A stretch of DNA of 64,000 bases, taken from positions 402,074-466,073 of the forward strand of contig NZ_LMSM01000006.1 of NCBI RefSeq assembly GCF_001428125.1, written 5' to 3'. This DNA comes from Nocardioides sp. Soil774 (lineage in GTDB: Bacteria; Actinomycetota; Actinomycetes; Propionibacteriales; Nocardioidaceae). Each line of letters opens with the position of its first letter. Within the stretch, counting starts at the first letter, position 1. Under the pieces are notes generated by a model that had not been told where the DNA came from, did no database searches, and worked only from the letters and a program-made list of their open reading frames with translations. Of the stretch, positions 43,626 through 52,015 are shown piece after piece. The position numbers and the translations under genes are program-made.

Positions 43626-44671
43626 GCCATGCCCTGCTCGCGGAGGAGCTGCGCCATCTCGAGGAGCGCCCCGCGGTCTATGCCACCGGCGATGCGTGGC
43701 AGCTCGTAGGTCGGCAGGTCCTCGGCGGCGACGAGGGCGCGCTGCTCGTCCTCGAGCTGACGGCGTACGGCGTGGTCGCGGGCCTCGTCGAGCAGCGAGC
43801 CGACCAGCCCGGCGTCGACGTCGACCATCGCGCGGGTCAGGTCGGAGGCGACGCCGGTCGGGTCGACGTTGCCGTCACGCACGCGGGTGAGGGCACCGGG
43901 GCCGAGGGCCTGGGGGCGGACCAGGTTGACCACGATGCCGCCGACCGGGAGGCCGGCCTCCCGCAGCTGGGCGATGCCGTCGGAGGTCTCCTGCACGGGC
44001 ATCTCCTCGAGGATGGTGACGAGGTGCACGGCGGTGCGTGGCGAGCGCAGCAGCTCCATCACCTTGTCGGCCTGCGACTTGACCGGGCCGACCTTGGCGA
44101 GGCCGGCGAGCTCGGAGTTGACCCCGAGGAACTGGCAGATCCGCCCGGTCGGGGGAGCGTCGAGCACCACGGCGTCGTACGTGATGGCGGCGCGGTCGCG
44201 GCCCTTGTCGCCCCTCTTGCCCTCGGGGCGACGCGGGCGCTGCACGGCCTCGTAGACCTTGCCGGTGAGCAGCACGTCGCGCACGCCCGGGGCGATGGTG
44301 GTGGCGAAGTCGATGACGCCGAACTTGTCGAGCGCCTTCCCGGCGCGACCGAGCTTGTAGTACATCGACAGGTATTCCAGGAGCGCCGACTCCGGGTCGA
44401 TGTGCAGCGCGTCGACCTGTCCGGCACGGCCCGTGGCGTCGGGCGCTCCTTTGGAGATGCGGGTCTCCTCGTAGGGCAGCGGGTCGACGTCGAACATGCG
44501 GGCGATGCCCTGGCGGCCCTCGACCTCGCACAGCAGCACGTTGCGCCCCGACGTGGCGAGGGCCAGCGCGAGCGCGGCGGCGACGGTGGACTTGCCGGTG
44601 CCGCCCTTGCCGGTGACGACGTGCAGGCGCACCTGGGGCCAGTCGACGGACCGGTCGGGGTGCGCGCTCAC
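43622..44671 (-). CDS. ArsA/Get3-like ATPase, subunit with complete deviant Walker A
   Basis: 349-aa partner ATPase. The P-loop is intact with the signature lysine (VTGKGGTGKSTVAAAL), and switch II is VVLDAPPTGRICQFL. A basic insertion (RPRRPEGKRGDKGRDR) lies in the middle. First gene of a two-gene operon whose products probably form a heterodimer in which only this subunit donates the signature lysine across the interface. GTG 44671 is chosen: TACTCT lies six bases upstream, and the longer ATG start would add a cysteine/proline-rich stretch with no similarity. Cellular role unproven; membrane-protein handling or redox stress have been proposed for relatives. Confidence 0.88.
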   Translation of the reverse strand: MSAHPDRSVDWPQVRLHVVTGKGGTGKSTVAAALALALATSGRNVLLCEVEGRQGIARMFDVDPLPYEETRISKGAPDATGRAGQVDALHIDPESALLEYLSMYYKLGRAGKALDKFGVIDFATTIAPGVRDVLLTGKVYEAVQRPRRPEGKRGDKGRDRAAITYDAVVLDAPPTGRICQFLGVNSELAGLAKVGPVKSQADKVMELLRSPRTAVHLVTILEEMPVQETSDGIAQLREAGLPVGGIVVNLVRPQALGPGALTRVRDGNVDPTGVASDLTRAMVDVDAGLVGSLLDEARDHAVRRQLEDEQRALVAAEDLPTYELPRIAGGIDRGALLEMAQLLREQGMA

Positions 44672-44677
44672 GCCTCC

Positions 44678-44683
44678 AGAGTA
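44678..44683 (-). promoter_or_regulatory. Putative leaderless -10 box (ArsA-like operon)
   Basis: TACTCT on the minus strand, six bases before the GTG at 44671. Confidence 0.4.
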
Positions 44684-44756
44684 GGGCGCGGGTGTGCACA
44701 TCCGGGGGCGCGAACTGTGGTCCCGGCCCACACAGTGGCGGCGGTCACACGGCCGC

Positions 44757-44762
44757 TAGGGT
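44757..44762 (+). promoter_or_regulatory. Putative leaderless -10 box (CoA-transferase operon)
   Basis: TAGGGT, 7 nt before the ATG at 44770, divergent from the ArsA-like promoter. Confidence 0.45.
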
Positions 44763-44769
44763 GCCGATC

Positions 44770-45585
44770 ATGGACAAAGTGGTCAGCTCGGCAGCCGACG
44801 CGGTCGCCGACATCCCGGACGGAGCGACCCTCGCGGTCGGCGGCTTCGGACTGTGCGGCATCCCGTCGGTCCTCATCGAGGCGGTGCTGGAGGCCGGCAC
44901 GACCGACCTCGAGGCGGTCTCGAACAACTGCGGCGTGGACGACTGGGGCCTGGGCCGGCTGCTGTTCGAGAAGCGGCTGCGGCGGATGATCTCCTCCTAC
45001 GTCGGGGAGAACAAGGAGTTCGCCCGGCAGTACCTCTCCGGCGAGCTCGAGGTCGAGCTGACGCCTCAGGGCACGCTCGCCGAGCGCATGCGCGCGGGCG
45101 GCTCGGGCATCCCCGGCTTCTACACCGCCACCGGCGTCGGCACCCAGGTCGCCGAGGGTGGCCTGCCGTGGAAGTACGACTCCGAGGGCAACGTGGTCGT
45201 GGCCTCGCCGCCGAAGGAGACCAAGGTCTTCTCGACGGCGGAGGGGGACAAGGAGTACGTCCTGGAGGAGGCCATCGTGGCCGACTTCGGGCTGGTGCGG
45301 GCCTGGAAGGGCGACCGCCACGGCAACCTCGTCTACCGCGACTCAGCGCGCAACTTCAACCCGCTCGCCGCGATGTGCGGGCGGGTCACGATCGCCGAGG
45401 TCGAGGAGCTCGTCGAGCCCGGCGAGCTCGACCCCAACGACATCCACACCCCCGGTGTCTACGTGCAGCGGGTGGTCGCGCTGACGTCGGAGCAGGCCGC
45501 CGACAAGCGGATCGAGAAGACCACCACGCGACCGCGCCCGGCCGGCCTGGCGGACGACGCGGCGACGCACGGACTGGGAGGCTGA
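44770..45585 (+). CDS. scoA: Succinyl-CoA:3-ketoacid CoA-transferase subunit A
   Basis: 271-aa alpha subunit of a class I CoA-transferase that moves CoA from succinyl-CoA to acetoacetate, used in ketone-body and short-chain ketoacid breakdown. The CoA-binding glycine loop [10 protein letters not shown] and the [12 protein letters not shown] and [15 protein letters not shown] segments are characteristic. It is separated from the beta subunit by a single base, so the two are made in equal amounts. ATG 44770 with a leaderless-type TAGGGT upstream. Confidence 0.92.
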   Translation: MDKVVSSAADAVADIPDGATLAVGGFGLCGIPSVLIEAVLEAGTTDLEAVSNNCGVDDWGLGRLLFEKRLRRMISSYVGENKEFARQYLSGELEVELTPQGTLAERMRAGGSGIPGFYTATGVGTQVAEGGLPWKYDSEGNVVVASPPKETKVFSTAEGDKEYVLEEAIVADFGLVRAWKGDRHGNLVYRDSARNFNPLAAMCGRVTIAEVEELVEPGELDPNDIHTPGVYVQRVVALTSEQAADKRIEKTTTRPRPAGLADDAATHGLGG

Positions 45586-45586
45586 C

Positions 45587-46255
45587 ATGAGCTGGAGTCG
45601 TGAGGAGATGGCGGCACGTGCCGCCAGCGAGCTCAAGGACGGGTCGTACGTCAACCTCGGCATCGGGCTGCCGACGCTGGTGCCCAACTACGTCGGCGAC
45701 GACGTCGAGCTGGTGCTGCAGAGCGAGAACGGCATCCTCGGCGTGGGGGCGTACCCCTTCGAGGGCGAGGAGGACCCCGACCTGATCAACGCGGGCAAGG
45801 AGACGGTGACCCTGCGCAGGGGCGCGTCGTTCTTCGACTCCGCGCAGTCGTTCGGGATGATCCGCGGCGGCAAGATCGACGCCGCGATCCTCGGCGCCAT
45901 GCAGGTCTCGGTCAACGGCGACATCGCCAACTGGATGATCCCCGGCAAGATGGTCAAGGGCATGGGCGGTGCGATGGACCTGGTCCACGGAGCCAAGCGG
46001 GTGATCGTGCTGATGGAGCACACCGCCAAGGACGGCTCCCTGAAGATCCTCGACGAGTGCGACCTGCCCTACACCGGCAAGCGCGTGGTGCAGCGGATCA
46101 TCACCGACCTCGCGGTGATCGACGTCATCGACCCCGCGACCGGCGAGGTCGCGCCGTCGGGCACCCTCGGTGAGCGGGTGCTCAAGCTCGTTGAGCTCGC
46201 GCCGGGTGTCACCGAGGACGAGGTGCGGGAGAAGACCGGGCCTGAGCTGGTCTGA
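45587..46255 (+). CDS. scoB: Succinyl-CoA:3-ketoacid CoA-transferase subunit B
   Basis: 222-aa beta subunit containing the catalytic glutamate in [10 protein letters not shown], which forms the enzyme-CoA thioester. [30 protein letters not shown] and [11 protein letters not shown] are typical of ScoB/AtoA. Normal length. A 30-bp perfect palindrome follows 8 nt after the stop. Confidence 0.94.
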   Translation: MSWSREEMAARAASELKDGSYVNLGIGLPTLVPNYVGDDVELVLQSENGILGVGAYPFEGEEDPDLINAGKETVTLRRGASFFDSAQSFGMIRGGKIDAAILGAMQVSVNGDIANWMIPGKMVKGMGGAMDLVHGAKRVIVLMEHTAKDGSLKILDECDLPYTGKRVVQRIITDLAVIDVIDPATGEVAPSGTLGERVLKLVELAPGVTEDEVREKTGPELV

Positions 46256-46263
46256 GGCCCTGC

Positions 46264-46293
46264 GGGAAGTCCCCGGATATCCGGGGACTTCCC
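46264..46293. repeat. 30-bp perfect palindrome
   Basis: GGGAAGTCCCCGGAT is followed immediately by its exact reverse complement, with no central spacer. It is 8 nt past the scoB stop. It can form a cruciform or a terminator hairpin, or bind a dimeric protein. Confidence 0.75.
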
Positions 46294-46327
46294 CGGTTAT
46301 CAGCCGAGATCTCGGCCCACAACCGGG
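46292..46327. terminator. Second nested hairpin between convergent genes
   Basis: Outer arms CCCGGTT (46292-46298) and AACCGGG (46321-46327) enclose the perfect palindrome GCCGAGATCTCGGC (46303-46316). It adjoins the 30-bp palindrome and faces the VOC gene end. Confidence 0.6.
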
Positions 46328-46355
46328 AGACTCGGGTGCAGAGCCCGGTCCGGCC

Positions 46356-46730
46356 TCAGCCCGCCGACCAGTCCGGCAGCTGCTGGAGCGACCAGCGGTT
46401 GCCGTCGGGGTCGGCGAGGAAGACGAAGCGACCCCACTGCATCTCCTGGACCTCGCTCACCTCGATGCCCCGCTCGAGGAGCTCGGCGCGTACGGCGTCC
46501 GCGTCGGCCACGACCGCCTGGAGGTTGTCGAGCGACCCCGGCTCCAGTCGGGTGAGCCCCTTGCCGAAGGCGATCGAGCAGGCCGACCCCGGCGGGGTCA
46601 TCTGCACGAACCGCACGTGGTCGCTGACCTCGTGGTCGTGGTCGGCGCTGAAGCCGACCCGTTCGTAGAACTCCTTGGCCCGGTCGACATCGGTCACAGG
46701 CACCATCACCAGCTCCAGCCTCATGTCCAT
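46356..46730 (-). CDS. VOC (glyoxalase/bleomycin-resistance) superfamily protein
   Basis: 124-aa single-unit vicinal-oxygen-chelate protein with two beta-alpha-beta-beta-beta halves: LELVMVPVTDVDRAKEFYERVGF and, in the second half, WGRFVFLADPDGNRWSLQQ, where the terminal Glu metal ligand of the classic motif reads Q/S. The substrate cannot be predicted. ATG 46730 with TAGCCT (minus strand) six bases upstream. Confidence 0.85.
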   Translation of the reverse strand: MDMRLELVMVPVTDVDRAKEFYERVGFSADHDHEVSDHVRFVQMTPPGSACSIAFGKGLTRLEPGSLDNLQAVVADADAVRAELLERGIEVSEVQEMQWGRFVFLADPDGNRWSLQQLPDWSAG

Positions 46731-46736
46731 GCCTCG

Positions 46737-46742
46737 AGGCTA
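46737..46742 (-). promoter_or_regulatory. Putative leaderless -10 box (VOC gene)
   Basis: TAGCCT on the minus strand, six bases before the ATG at 46730. Confidence 0.4.
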
Positions 46743-46812
46743 GGCACGGATCCGGTCGATCCGCGTCCGGATGGCGCGCCGGGGCGCGCAGCGCCGCTTG
46801 CCGTGTGTTATC

Positions 46813-46829
46813 TCTAGTAACCCACTAGA
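46813..46829 (+). promoter_or_regulatory. Palindromic operator upstream of SsuD-like gene
   Basis: TCTAGT-AACCC-ACTAGA, a perfect 6-bp inverted repeat with 5-nt spacer in an AT-rich stretch, 17 nt before the ATG and next to AAGGAAG. It is a likely binding site for a sulfur-responsive repressor or activator. Confidence 0.5.
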
Positions 46830-46846
46830 CAAAGACAAGGAAGCGC

Positions 46847-47908
46847 ATGGACGCCCTCTGGTACATCCCCAACCAGGTCACCCCCGGCCACCGGTCCGAC
46901 ACGACGGTGGCCGGCCACAACAGCCTCGCGCGCCTGACCGAGCTGGCCCGGCTCACCGAGCAGCACGGCTGGGGAGGGGCGCTCATCGGCACCGGCTGGA
47001 AGCGGCCCGACACCTTCACGGTGGCCACCGCGCTGGCCGCAGCCACGACGACGTTCAACCCGCTCGTCGCGATCCGGCCCGGCTACTGGACGCCGGCGCA
47101 CTTCGCGTCGTCGGCCGCCACCCTCGACCAGCTGAGCGGCGGTCGGGTGCGGGTCAACGTCGTGAGCGGGCCCGACCACCAGCCGCAGTACGGCGACGAC
47201 GAGGGGGACCAGGCGCAGCGCTACGCCCGGACGCGTGAGTTCATGCGCCTGGTCCGCAGGCTCTGGACCGAGGACGACGTCACGTTCGAGGGCGAGCACT
47301 ACCGCTCCGAGGGCGCGACGCTCGAGCACAAGCCGGTCGCGCGCGAGGGACGCCCGCACCCACAGCTGTACTTCGGGGGCGCGTCCGAGGCCGCGCAGCG
47401 CACGGCGGCGGCCGAGGCCGACGTCCAGCTCTTCTGGGGCGAGCCGCTCGACGGCGTCGCCGCGCGCATCGACCACCTGAGGTCGCTGAGCGCCGAGGTC
47501 GAGCGCGACCTCCCGCCGTTGCAGTACGGCCTGCGCATCACCACGCTGGTGCGCGACACCACCGAGGAGGCGTGGGCCGACGCCGAGGCGCGCGTCGCGG
47601 CGATGGCCGAGGGGCGCGACGAGTGGGAGGCCGACCCCGGCCGCCGCGTCGCGGAGGGTCAGCAGCGCCTGCTCGACCTCGCCGACCGGGGTGACGTGCT
47701 CGACGACTGCCTCTACACCGCTCCCGGCCGCGTCGGGGGCGGAGGCGCCGGCACGACCTGGCTCGTGGGCTCGCCCGACGACGTGGCCAAGGCGCTCCTG
47801 CGCTACGCCGACCTCGGCATCACCCACTTCGTGCTCAGCGACACGCCGTACGAGCGGGAGATCGCGCGCGTCGGCGACTCGTTGCTGCCGCTCCTGCGCT
47901 CGGCCTGA
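46847..47908 (+). CDS. LLM-class flavin-dependent monooxygenase (SsuD-like)
   Basis: 353-aa bacterial luciferase-like oxygenase of the alkanesulfonate monooxygenase branch, which uses FMNH2 and O2 to release sulfite from sulfonates. The SsuD-like features are WGGALIGTGW, AIRPGYWTPAHFASSAATLDQLSGGRVRVN (TIM-barrel phosphate region; quoted in part as LDQLSGGRVRVN), the YFGGASEAA segment and LFWGEPLDGV. Start ATG with AAGGAAG. It precedes an SsuABC transporter and a second LLM oxygenase, which supports a sulfonate or related organosulfur role. The flavin reductase is not encoded here. Confidence 0.85.
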   Translation: MDALWYIPNQVTPGHRSDTTVAGHNSLARLTELARLTEQHGWGGALIGTGWKRPDTFTVATALAAATTTFNPLVAIRPGYWTPAHFASSAATLDQLSGGRVRVNVVSGPDHQPQYGDDEGDQAQRYARTREFMRLVRRLWTEDDVTFEGEHYRSEGATLEHKPVAREGRPHPQLYFGGASEAAQRTAAAEADVQLFWGEPLDGVAARIDHLRSLSAEVERDLPPLQYGLRITTLVRDTTEEAWADAEARVAAMAEGRDEWEADPGRRVAEGQQRLLDLADRGDVLDDCLYTAPGRVGGGGAGTTWLVGSPDDVAKALLRYADLGITHFVLSDTPYEREIARVGDSLLPLLRSA

Positions 47909-47955
47909 CGCGTGCAAGCCGGGGTGACAGGGAGAACCGGTCACCCAAAACTGTG

Positions 47956-47969
47956 GTTTGTCGACCAAC
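47956..47969 (+). promoter_or_regulatory. Imperfect palindrome upstream of ssuA
   Basis: GTTTGTCGACCAAC, a 14-bp inverted repeat with one mismatched pair, in a local AT-rich stretch 42 nt before the transporter operon. It may be an operator; it differs from the CTAGT-type site at 46813. Confidence 0.35.
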
Positions 47970-48010
47970 TTACATTACTTTGAAGACTCGTCCCCGATAG
48001 GAGAACTGTG

Positions 48011-49075
48011 ATGTCACGACGAGGGCTCATCAGCCCCCTCACCCGCGCGGCCCTGGTGGCCACCACCACCATGCTGGCCCTGTCGGCCTGCGGCGGTGAG
48101 CAGGCGGGCCCCAAGCTCGAGCTCACCGCGGCCCTGCCCGACGCACCCGCCGACGGCACCACCCTCCGCGTCGGCGACCCCGCGACCCAGGTGGCCCTGG
48201 AGACCTCCGGTCTCATCGACGACCTCGACGTCGACGTCGAGTGGGCCAACATCACCGGCGGTCCCAAGACGCTGGAGGCCTTCCGTGCAGACGCGATCGA
48301 CATCGGCTCCGTGGCCGACATCCCGCCGCTCTTCGCCCACTGGACCGGCACCGACGTGCGCATCGTCGCGGCCCGCGAGACCGTCGACCCGATGGAGCAC
48401 CCGACCTACGAGCTCGGGGTCGCTCCCGGCGTCGACGTGACGTCGATCGAGGACCTGAAGGGCAAGAAGATCGCCTACAGCCCCGGCCAGGCCCAGGGCG
48501 CGCTCGTGCTCAACGTGCTGCGCGAGGCCGGCCTGACCCAGGACGACGTCGAGCTCGTCGAGATGCAGAGCGTCGACGACGCCTTCTCGGTCGCGCTGGC
48601 CGGCAAGCAGGTCGACGTGGCACCGCTCGGCCAGACGCTCGTCAAGACCTACCTCGCGAAGTACGAGCGCGACGGCGCGACCACCATCCAGCCCGGTGTC
48701 CGCGACGACGCCTGGACGCTCTACGCGCCGACGACCGTCCTGGAGGACGCCGACAAGGCCGCCGCCATCAAGGACTACGTCGGCGTCTGGGCCGAGGCCC
48801 AGCAGTGGATCTCCGACCACCCCGACGAGTTCGCCCAGGCCTACTACGTCGACCACGAGGGCCTCTCGCCCGAGGACGCGACGTACGTCGTCGACGCGCT
48901 CGGCGAGTTCACCGTCCCGACCGACTGGGACGAGTTCATCGCGCGCCACCAGCAGACCGTGGACACCCTGGTGGAGGAGCAGGACCAGGAGCCGCTCGAC
49001 GTGGAGACGATCTACGACCGCCGCTTCGAGAAGGCGATCGCCGCCGCGGTCTCGAGCGAGGGGAAGGGGTCATGA
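48011..49075 (+). CDS. ssuA: ABC transporter substrate-binding lipoprotein (SsuA-like)
   Basis: 354-aa lipoprotein that captures the substrate outside the membrane. The signal peptide ends in a lipobox LSAC (about residue 26), then a periplasmic-binding fold of the NMT1/SsuA family: LRVGDPATQVALETSGLIDD, IGSVADIPPLFAHWTG, IEDLKGKKIAYSPGQAQGALV. ATG 48011 is preferred to the adjacent GTG because AGGAG is then seven bases away. It is first of five overlapping genes. Confidence 0.88.
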   Translation: MSRRGLISPLTRAALVATTTMLALSACGGEQAGPKLELTAALPDAPADGTTLRVGDPATQVALETSGLIDDLDVDVEWANITGGPKTLEAFRADAIDIGSVADIPPLFAHWTGTDVRIVAARETVDPMEHPTYELGVAPGVDVTSIEDLKGKKIAYSPGQAQGALVLNVLREAGLTQDDVELVEMQSVDDAFSVALAGKQVDVAPLGQTLVKTYLAKYERDGATTIQPGVRDDAWTLYAPTTVLEDADKAAAIKDYVGVWAEAQQWISDHPDEFAQAYYVDHEGLSPEDATYVVDALGEFTVPTDWDEFIARHQQTVDTLVEEQDQEPLDVETIYDRRFEKAIAAAVSSEGKGS

Positions 49076-49908
49076 CCACCCTCACCGCTCCCACCCGCCC
49101 GCTCGCGGAGGCCGAGGACGTACGCCCGACGCGTCGCCGGCTCGGCCCGGGCGAGCCGATCCGCTTCGGCGGCCTGATCGGGATCGTGGCCCTGCTCGCC
49201 GCCTGGGTCGTCGGGTCGGCCACCGGCCTGCTCGACCCGCGCACCCTCACCGAGCCGTGGACCGTGGTGGCGACGGCCGAGACCCTGATCGAGAACGGGC
49301 GCCTCACCGACAGTTTGGTGACGTCGGGGATCCGCGCCGCGCTGGGCCTGGGCCTCGGCGTGCTCGTCGGCACCGTGCTCGCCCTCGTCTCCGGGCTGTC
49401 GCGGATCGGGGAGTCCCTGATCGACGGACCCATCCAGGTCAAGCGCTCCATCCCGACGCTGGCGCTGATCCCGCTGCTCATCCTCTGGCTGGGCATCGGC
49501 GAGCCGATGAAGGTGATCACCATCGCGCTGGCCGTCTTCGTGCCGGTCTACATCCACACCCACAACGGCCTGCGCACCATCGAGGGCCGCTACGCCGAGC
49601 TCGCCGAGACCCTCGGCGTGACGCGCACCGAGTTCGTGCGGCACGTGGTGCTGCCCGGCGCGATGCCCGGCTTCCTGCTCGGCATGCGCTTCGCGGTCAC
49701 CTCGTCGCTGCTGGCGCTCGTGGTCGTCGAGGTCATCAACGCGACGAGCGGGATCGGCCACATGATCACGCTCGCCTCCAACTACGGCCAGACCGACATC
49801 ATCGTCGTCGGCCTCGTCGTCTACGCCCTGCTCGGCGTCACCGCCGACGCAGCAGTCCGCATCATCGAGAGGAAGGCCCTGTCATGGCGTCGTACGCTCG
49901 CGAGCTGA
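49072..49908 (+). CDS. ssuC: ABC transporter permease (SsuC-like)
   Basis: 278-aa permease with about six transmembrane helices. The EAA loop that contacts the ATPase is AELAETLGVTRTEFVRHVVLPGAMPG (quoted in part as LAETLGVTRTEF). A 35-residue cytosolic N-terminus precedes helix 1 (LIGIVALLAAWVVGSATGLL). It overlaps ssuA by 4 nt (ATGA) and the ATPase gene by 25 nt. Confidence 0.9.
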   Translation: MTTLTAPTRPLAEAEDVRPTRRRLGPGEPIRFGGLIGIVALLAAWVVGSATGLLDPRTLTEPWTVVATAETLIENGRLTDSLVTSGIRAALGLGLGVLVGTVLALVSGLSRIGESLIDGPIQVKRSIPTLALIPLLILWLGIGEPMKVITIALAVFVPVYIHTHNGLRTIEGRYAELAETLGVTRTEFVRHVVLPGAMPGFLLGMRFAVTSSLLALVVVEVINATSGIGHMITLASNYGQTDIIVVGLVVYALLGVTADAAVRIIERKALSWRRTLAS

Positions 49909-50678
49909 GCACCCAGCCCGAACCAGCCGTCCGGGTGCAGGCCCTGCACCGCAGCTTCAACGAGGCCGGGGGCGTGCTCAACGGCCTCGACCTCGACATC
50001 GCCCCCGGCGAGTTCGTGGCCCTCCTGGGCCGCAGCGGGTCGGGCAAGAGCACGCTGCTGCGCGCCCTCGCCGGCCTCGACCGCGGCGTCGCCGGACACG
50101 GCCGCATCGAGGTGCCGGCGAAGGTCTCGGTGGTCTTCCAGGACTCGCGGCTGCTGCCGTGGAAGCGGGTGCTCGACAACGTCACCCTCGGCCTCCGCAC
50201 GCCCGACGCCGCCCAGCGCGGCTCGCAGGCGCTGGCCGAGGTCGGCCTCGCCGGTCGGGAGGGGGCGTGGCCCCACGAGCTCTCCGGCGGTGAGCAGCAG
50301 CGCGCCTCGCTGGCCCGCTCGCTGGTGCGCGACCCGCAGCTGCTGCTCGCCGACGAGCCGTTCGGCGCGTTGGACGCGCTCACCCGGATCCGGATGCACA
50401 CCCTGCTGCGCCGGTTGTGCGAGGTGCACCAGCCCGCGGTCCTGCTGGTCACCCACGACGTCGACGAGGCGATCGTGCTCGCCGACCGCGTGATCGTGCT
50501 CGACGGCGGCGTGGTGCGCCACGACGCCCGCATCGACCTCGACGGCCGGCGCTCGCAGGCCGACCCGGCGTTCGCCCGGCTGCGCGCGCAGCTGCTCACC
50601 GAGCTCGGCGTCGAGGACGACCACGACGCGGCCCCGCGCCCCACGGTCGGACAGCTCAGCGAGAGGGCGGCCTCGTGA
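49884..50678 (+). CDS. ssuB: ABC transporter ATP-binding protein (SsuB-like)
   Basis: 264-aa ATPase that powers the importer. Walker A GRSGSGKST, Q-loop FQDSRLLPWKRVLDNV (typical of the SsuB/TauB group), signature LSGGEQQRASLARSL, Walker B LLLADEPFGALDALTR and the switch His in LLVTHDVDEA are complete. GAGAGGAAGG precedes the ATG. Its stop overlaps the GTG of the next oxygenase. Confidence 0.92.
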   Translation: MASYARELSTQPEPAVRVQALHRSFNEAGGVLNGLDLDIAPGEFVALLGRSGSGKSTLLRALAGLDRGVAGHGRIEVPAKVSVVFQDSRLLPWKRVLDNVTLGLRTPDAAQRGSQALAEVGLAGREGAWPHELSGGEQQRASLARSLVRDPQLLLADEPFGALDALTRIRMHTLLRRLCEVHQPAVLLVTHDVDEAIVLADRVIVLDGGVVRHDARIDLDGRRSQADPAFARLRAQLLTELGVEDDHDAAPRPTVGQLSERAAS

Positions 50679-52015
50679 CGCGTCAGCTGCACCTCAACCT
50701 CTTCATCTACCCCGACGGCCACCACGAGGCGGCCTGGCGCCGCCCGGAGTCGCAGCCCGAGCGGATCACCGACATCACCTACTACCAGGAGCTCGCGCAG
50801 CGCGCCGAGGCCGCGAAGATGGACGCCGTCTTCTTCGCCGACGGCCCGGCGCTGGCCGACAACATCGCGTACGCCGCCCGCGGCGGCCTCGAGCCGATCA
50901 CCAAGATGACCGCCATCGCCGCGGCCACCGAGCGGATCGGCGTCATCGGGACGTCCTCGACGACCTACAACGAGCCCTACAACCTGGCCCGGCAGTTCGC
51001 CTCGCTCGACCACCTGAGCAACGGCCGGGTGGGGTGGAACATCGTCACCACCTCCTCGGCCGCGGCGGCGCACAACTTCGGCCTCGAGGCGCATCCCGCC
51101 CATGCCCAGCGCTACGAGCGCGCCGAGGAGTTCCTCGAGGTCGTCACCAAGCTCTGGGACAGCTGGGAGGACGACGCCGTCCTCGCCGACCGCGAGAGCG
51201 GCATCTACGCCGACACCGACAAGATCCACCGCATCGACCACGAGGGTCCGCACTTCTCGGTGGCCGGCCCGCTCAACGCACCGCGCTCGCCGCAGGGCCG
51301 GCCGGTCTACGTGCAGGCCGGCTCGTCCCCGGACGGGCGCGCCTTCGCGCCCCGCTGGGCGGAGGCGATCTTCACCGCGCACCAGACGCTGCAGAGCGCG
51401 CAGGAGTTCTACGCCGACATCAAGGCGCGCGCGCGGTCGGTGGGGCGCGACCCCGGGCAGCCCAAGGTGCTGCCCGGGATCAGCCCGTTCATCGGCTCGA
51501 CCGCCGCGGAGGCCCGGGCGCTGGAGGAGGAGTTCAACGACCTCACCCAGCCGGCGTACTCCCTGCGCCAGCTCGGCAACCTCGTCGGTGTCGACCTGAC
51601 GTCGTACGACCTCGACGGGCCGTTCCCGACCGAGGTCGTGGCGCCCGTGGGCGACCGCGCGTTCCACAGCCGCTCGCAGCTGGTGCTCGACATCGTGGCG
51701 CGCGAGCAGCCCACGATCCGCCAGCTCTGCCACCGCCTCGCAGGGGCGCGCGGGCACCGGGTGGTCGCGGGCACGCCCGTCGACGTCGCCGACACCATCC
51801 AGGAGTGGGCCGAGCACGGCGCCGCCGACGGCTTCAACGTGATGCCGCCGTGGCTGCCGGGCGGGATCGAGGTCTTCATCGACGAGGTCGTGCCGATCCT
51901 GCGCGAGCGCGGGTTGTTCCGCACGGAGTACACAGGAAGCACGCTGCGCGACCACCTCGGCCTCGCGCGCCCCGCCAGCCAGTACGCCCCCTCGATCCAG
52001 GAGAAGACCGCATGA
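50675..52015 (+). CDS. LLM-class monooxygenase of the NtaA/SnaA/DszA family
   Basis: 446-aa FMNH2-dependent oxygenase of the NtaA/DszA/DmoA type (two-component, long luciferase-like enzymes of about 440-460 aa). Features: LHLNLFIYPDGHHEAAWR, FFADGPAL, VGWNIVTTSSAAAAHNFG, PVYVQAGSSPDGRAFAP and DGFNVMPPWLPGG. Relatives oxidise dimethyl sulfide, dibenzothiophene sulfone or nitrilotriacetate. In an SsuABC operon an organosulfur substrate is likely, but the exact compound is not readable. GTG start overlaps ssuB (GTGA), and its stop overlaps the next ATG. Confidence 0.88.
   Translation: MTRQLHLNLFIYPDGHHEAAWRRPESQPERITDITYYQELAQRAEAAKMDAVFFADGPALADNIAYAARGGLEPITKMTAIAAATERIGVIGTSSTTYNEPYNLARQFASLDHLSNGRVGWNIVTTSSAAAAHNFGLEAHPAHAQRYERAEEFLEVVTKLWDSWEDDAVLADRESGIYADTDKIHRIDHEGPHFSVAGPLNAPRSPQGRPVYVQAGSSPDGRAFAPRWAEAIFTAHQTLQSAQEFYADIKARARSVGRDPGQPKVLPGISPFIGSTAAEARALEEEFNDLTQPAYSLRQLGNLVGVDLTSYDLDGPFPTEVVAPVGDRAFHSRSQLVLDIVAREQPTIRQLCHRLAGARGHRVVAGTPVDVADTIQEWAEHGAADGFNVMPPWLPGGIEVFIDEVVPILRERGLFRTEYTGSTLRDHLGLARPASQYAPSIQEKTA

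Noticed and set aside
43622..44671. Arsenite efflux ATPase ArsA
   Set aside because: No arsenite-binding cysteines, no ArsB or ArsR nearby, and the synteny fits the WhiB4-linked Get3-like pair.
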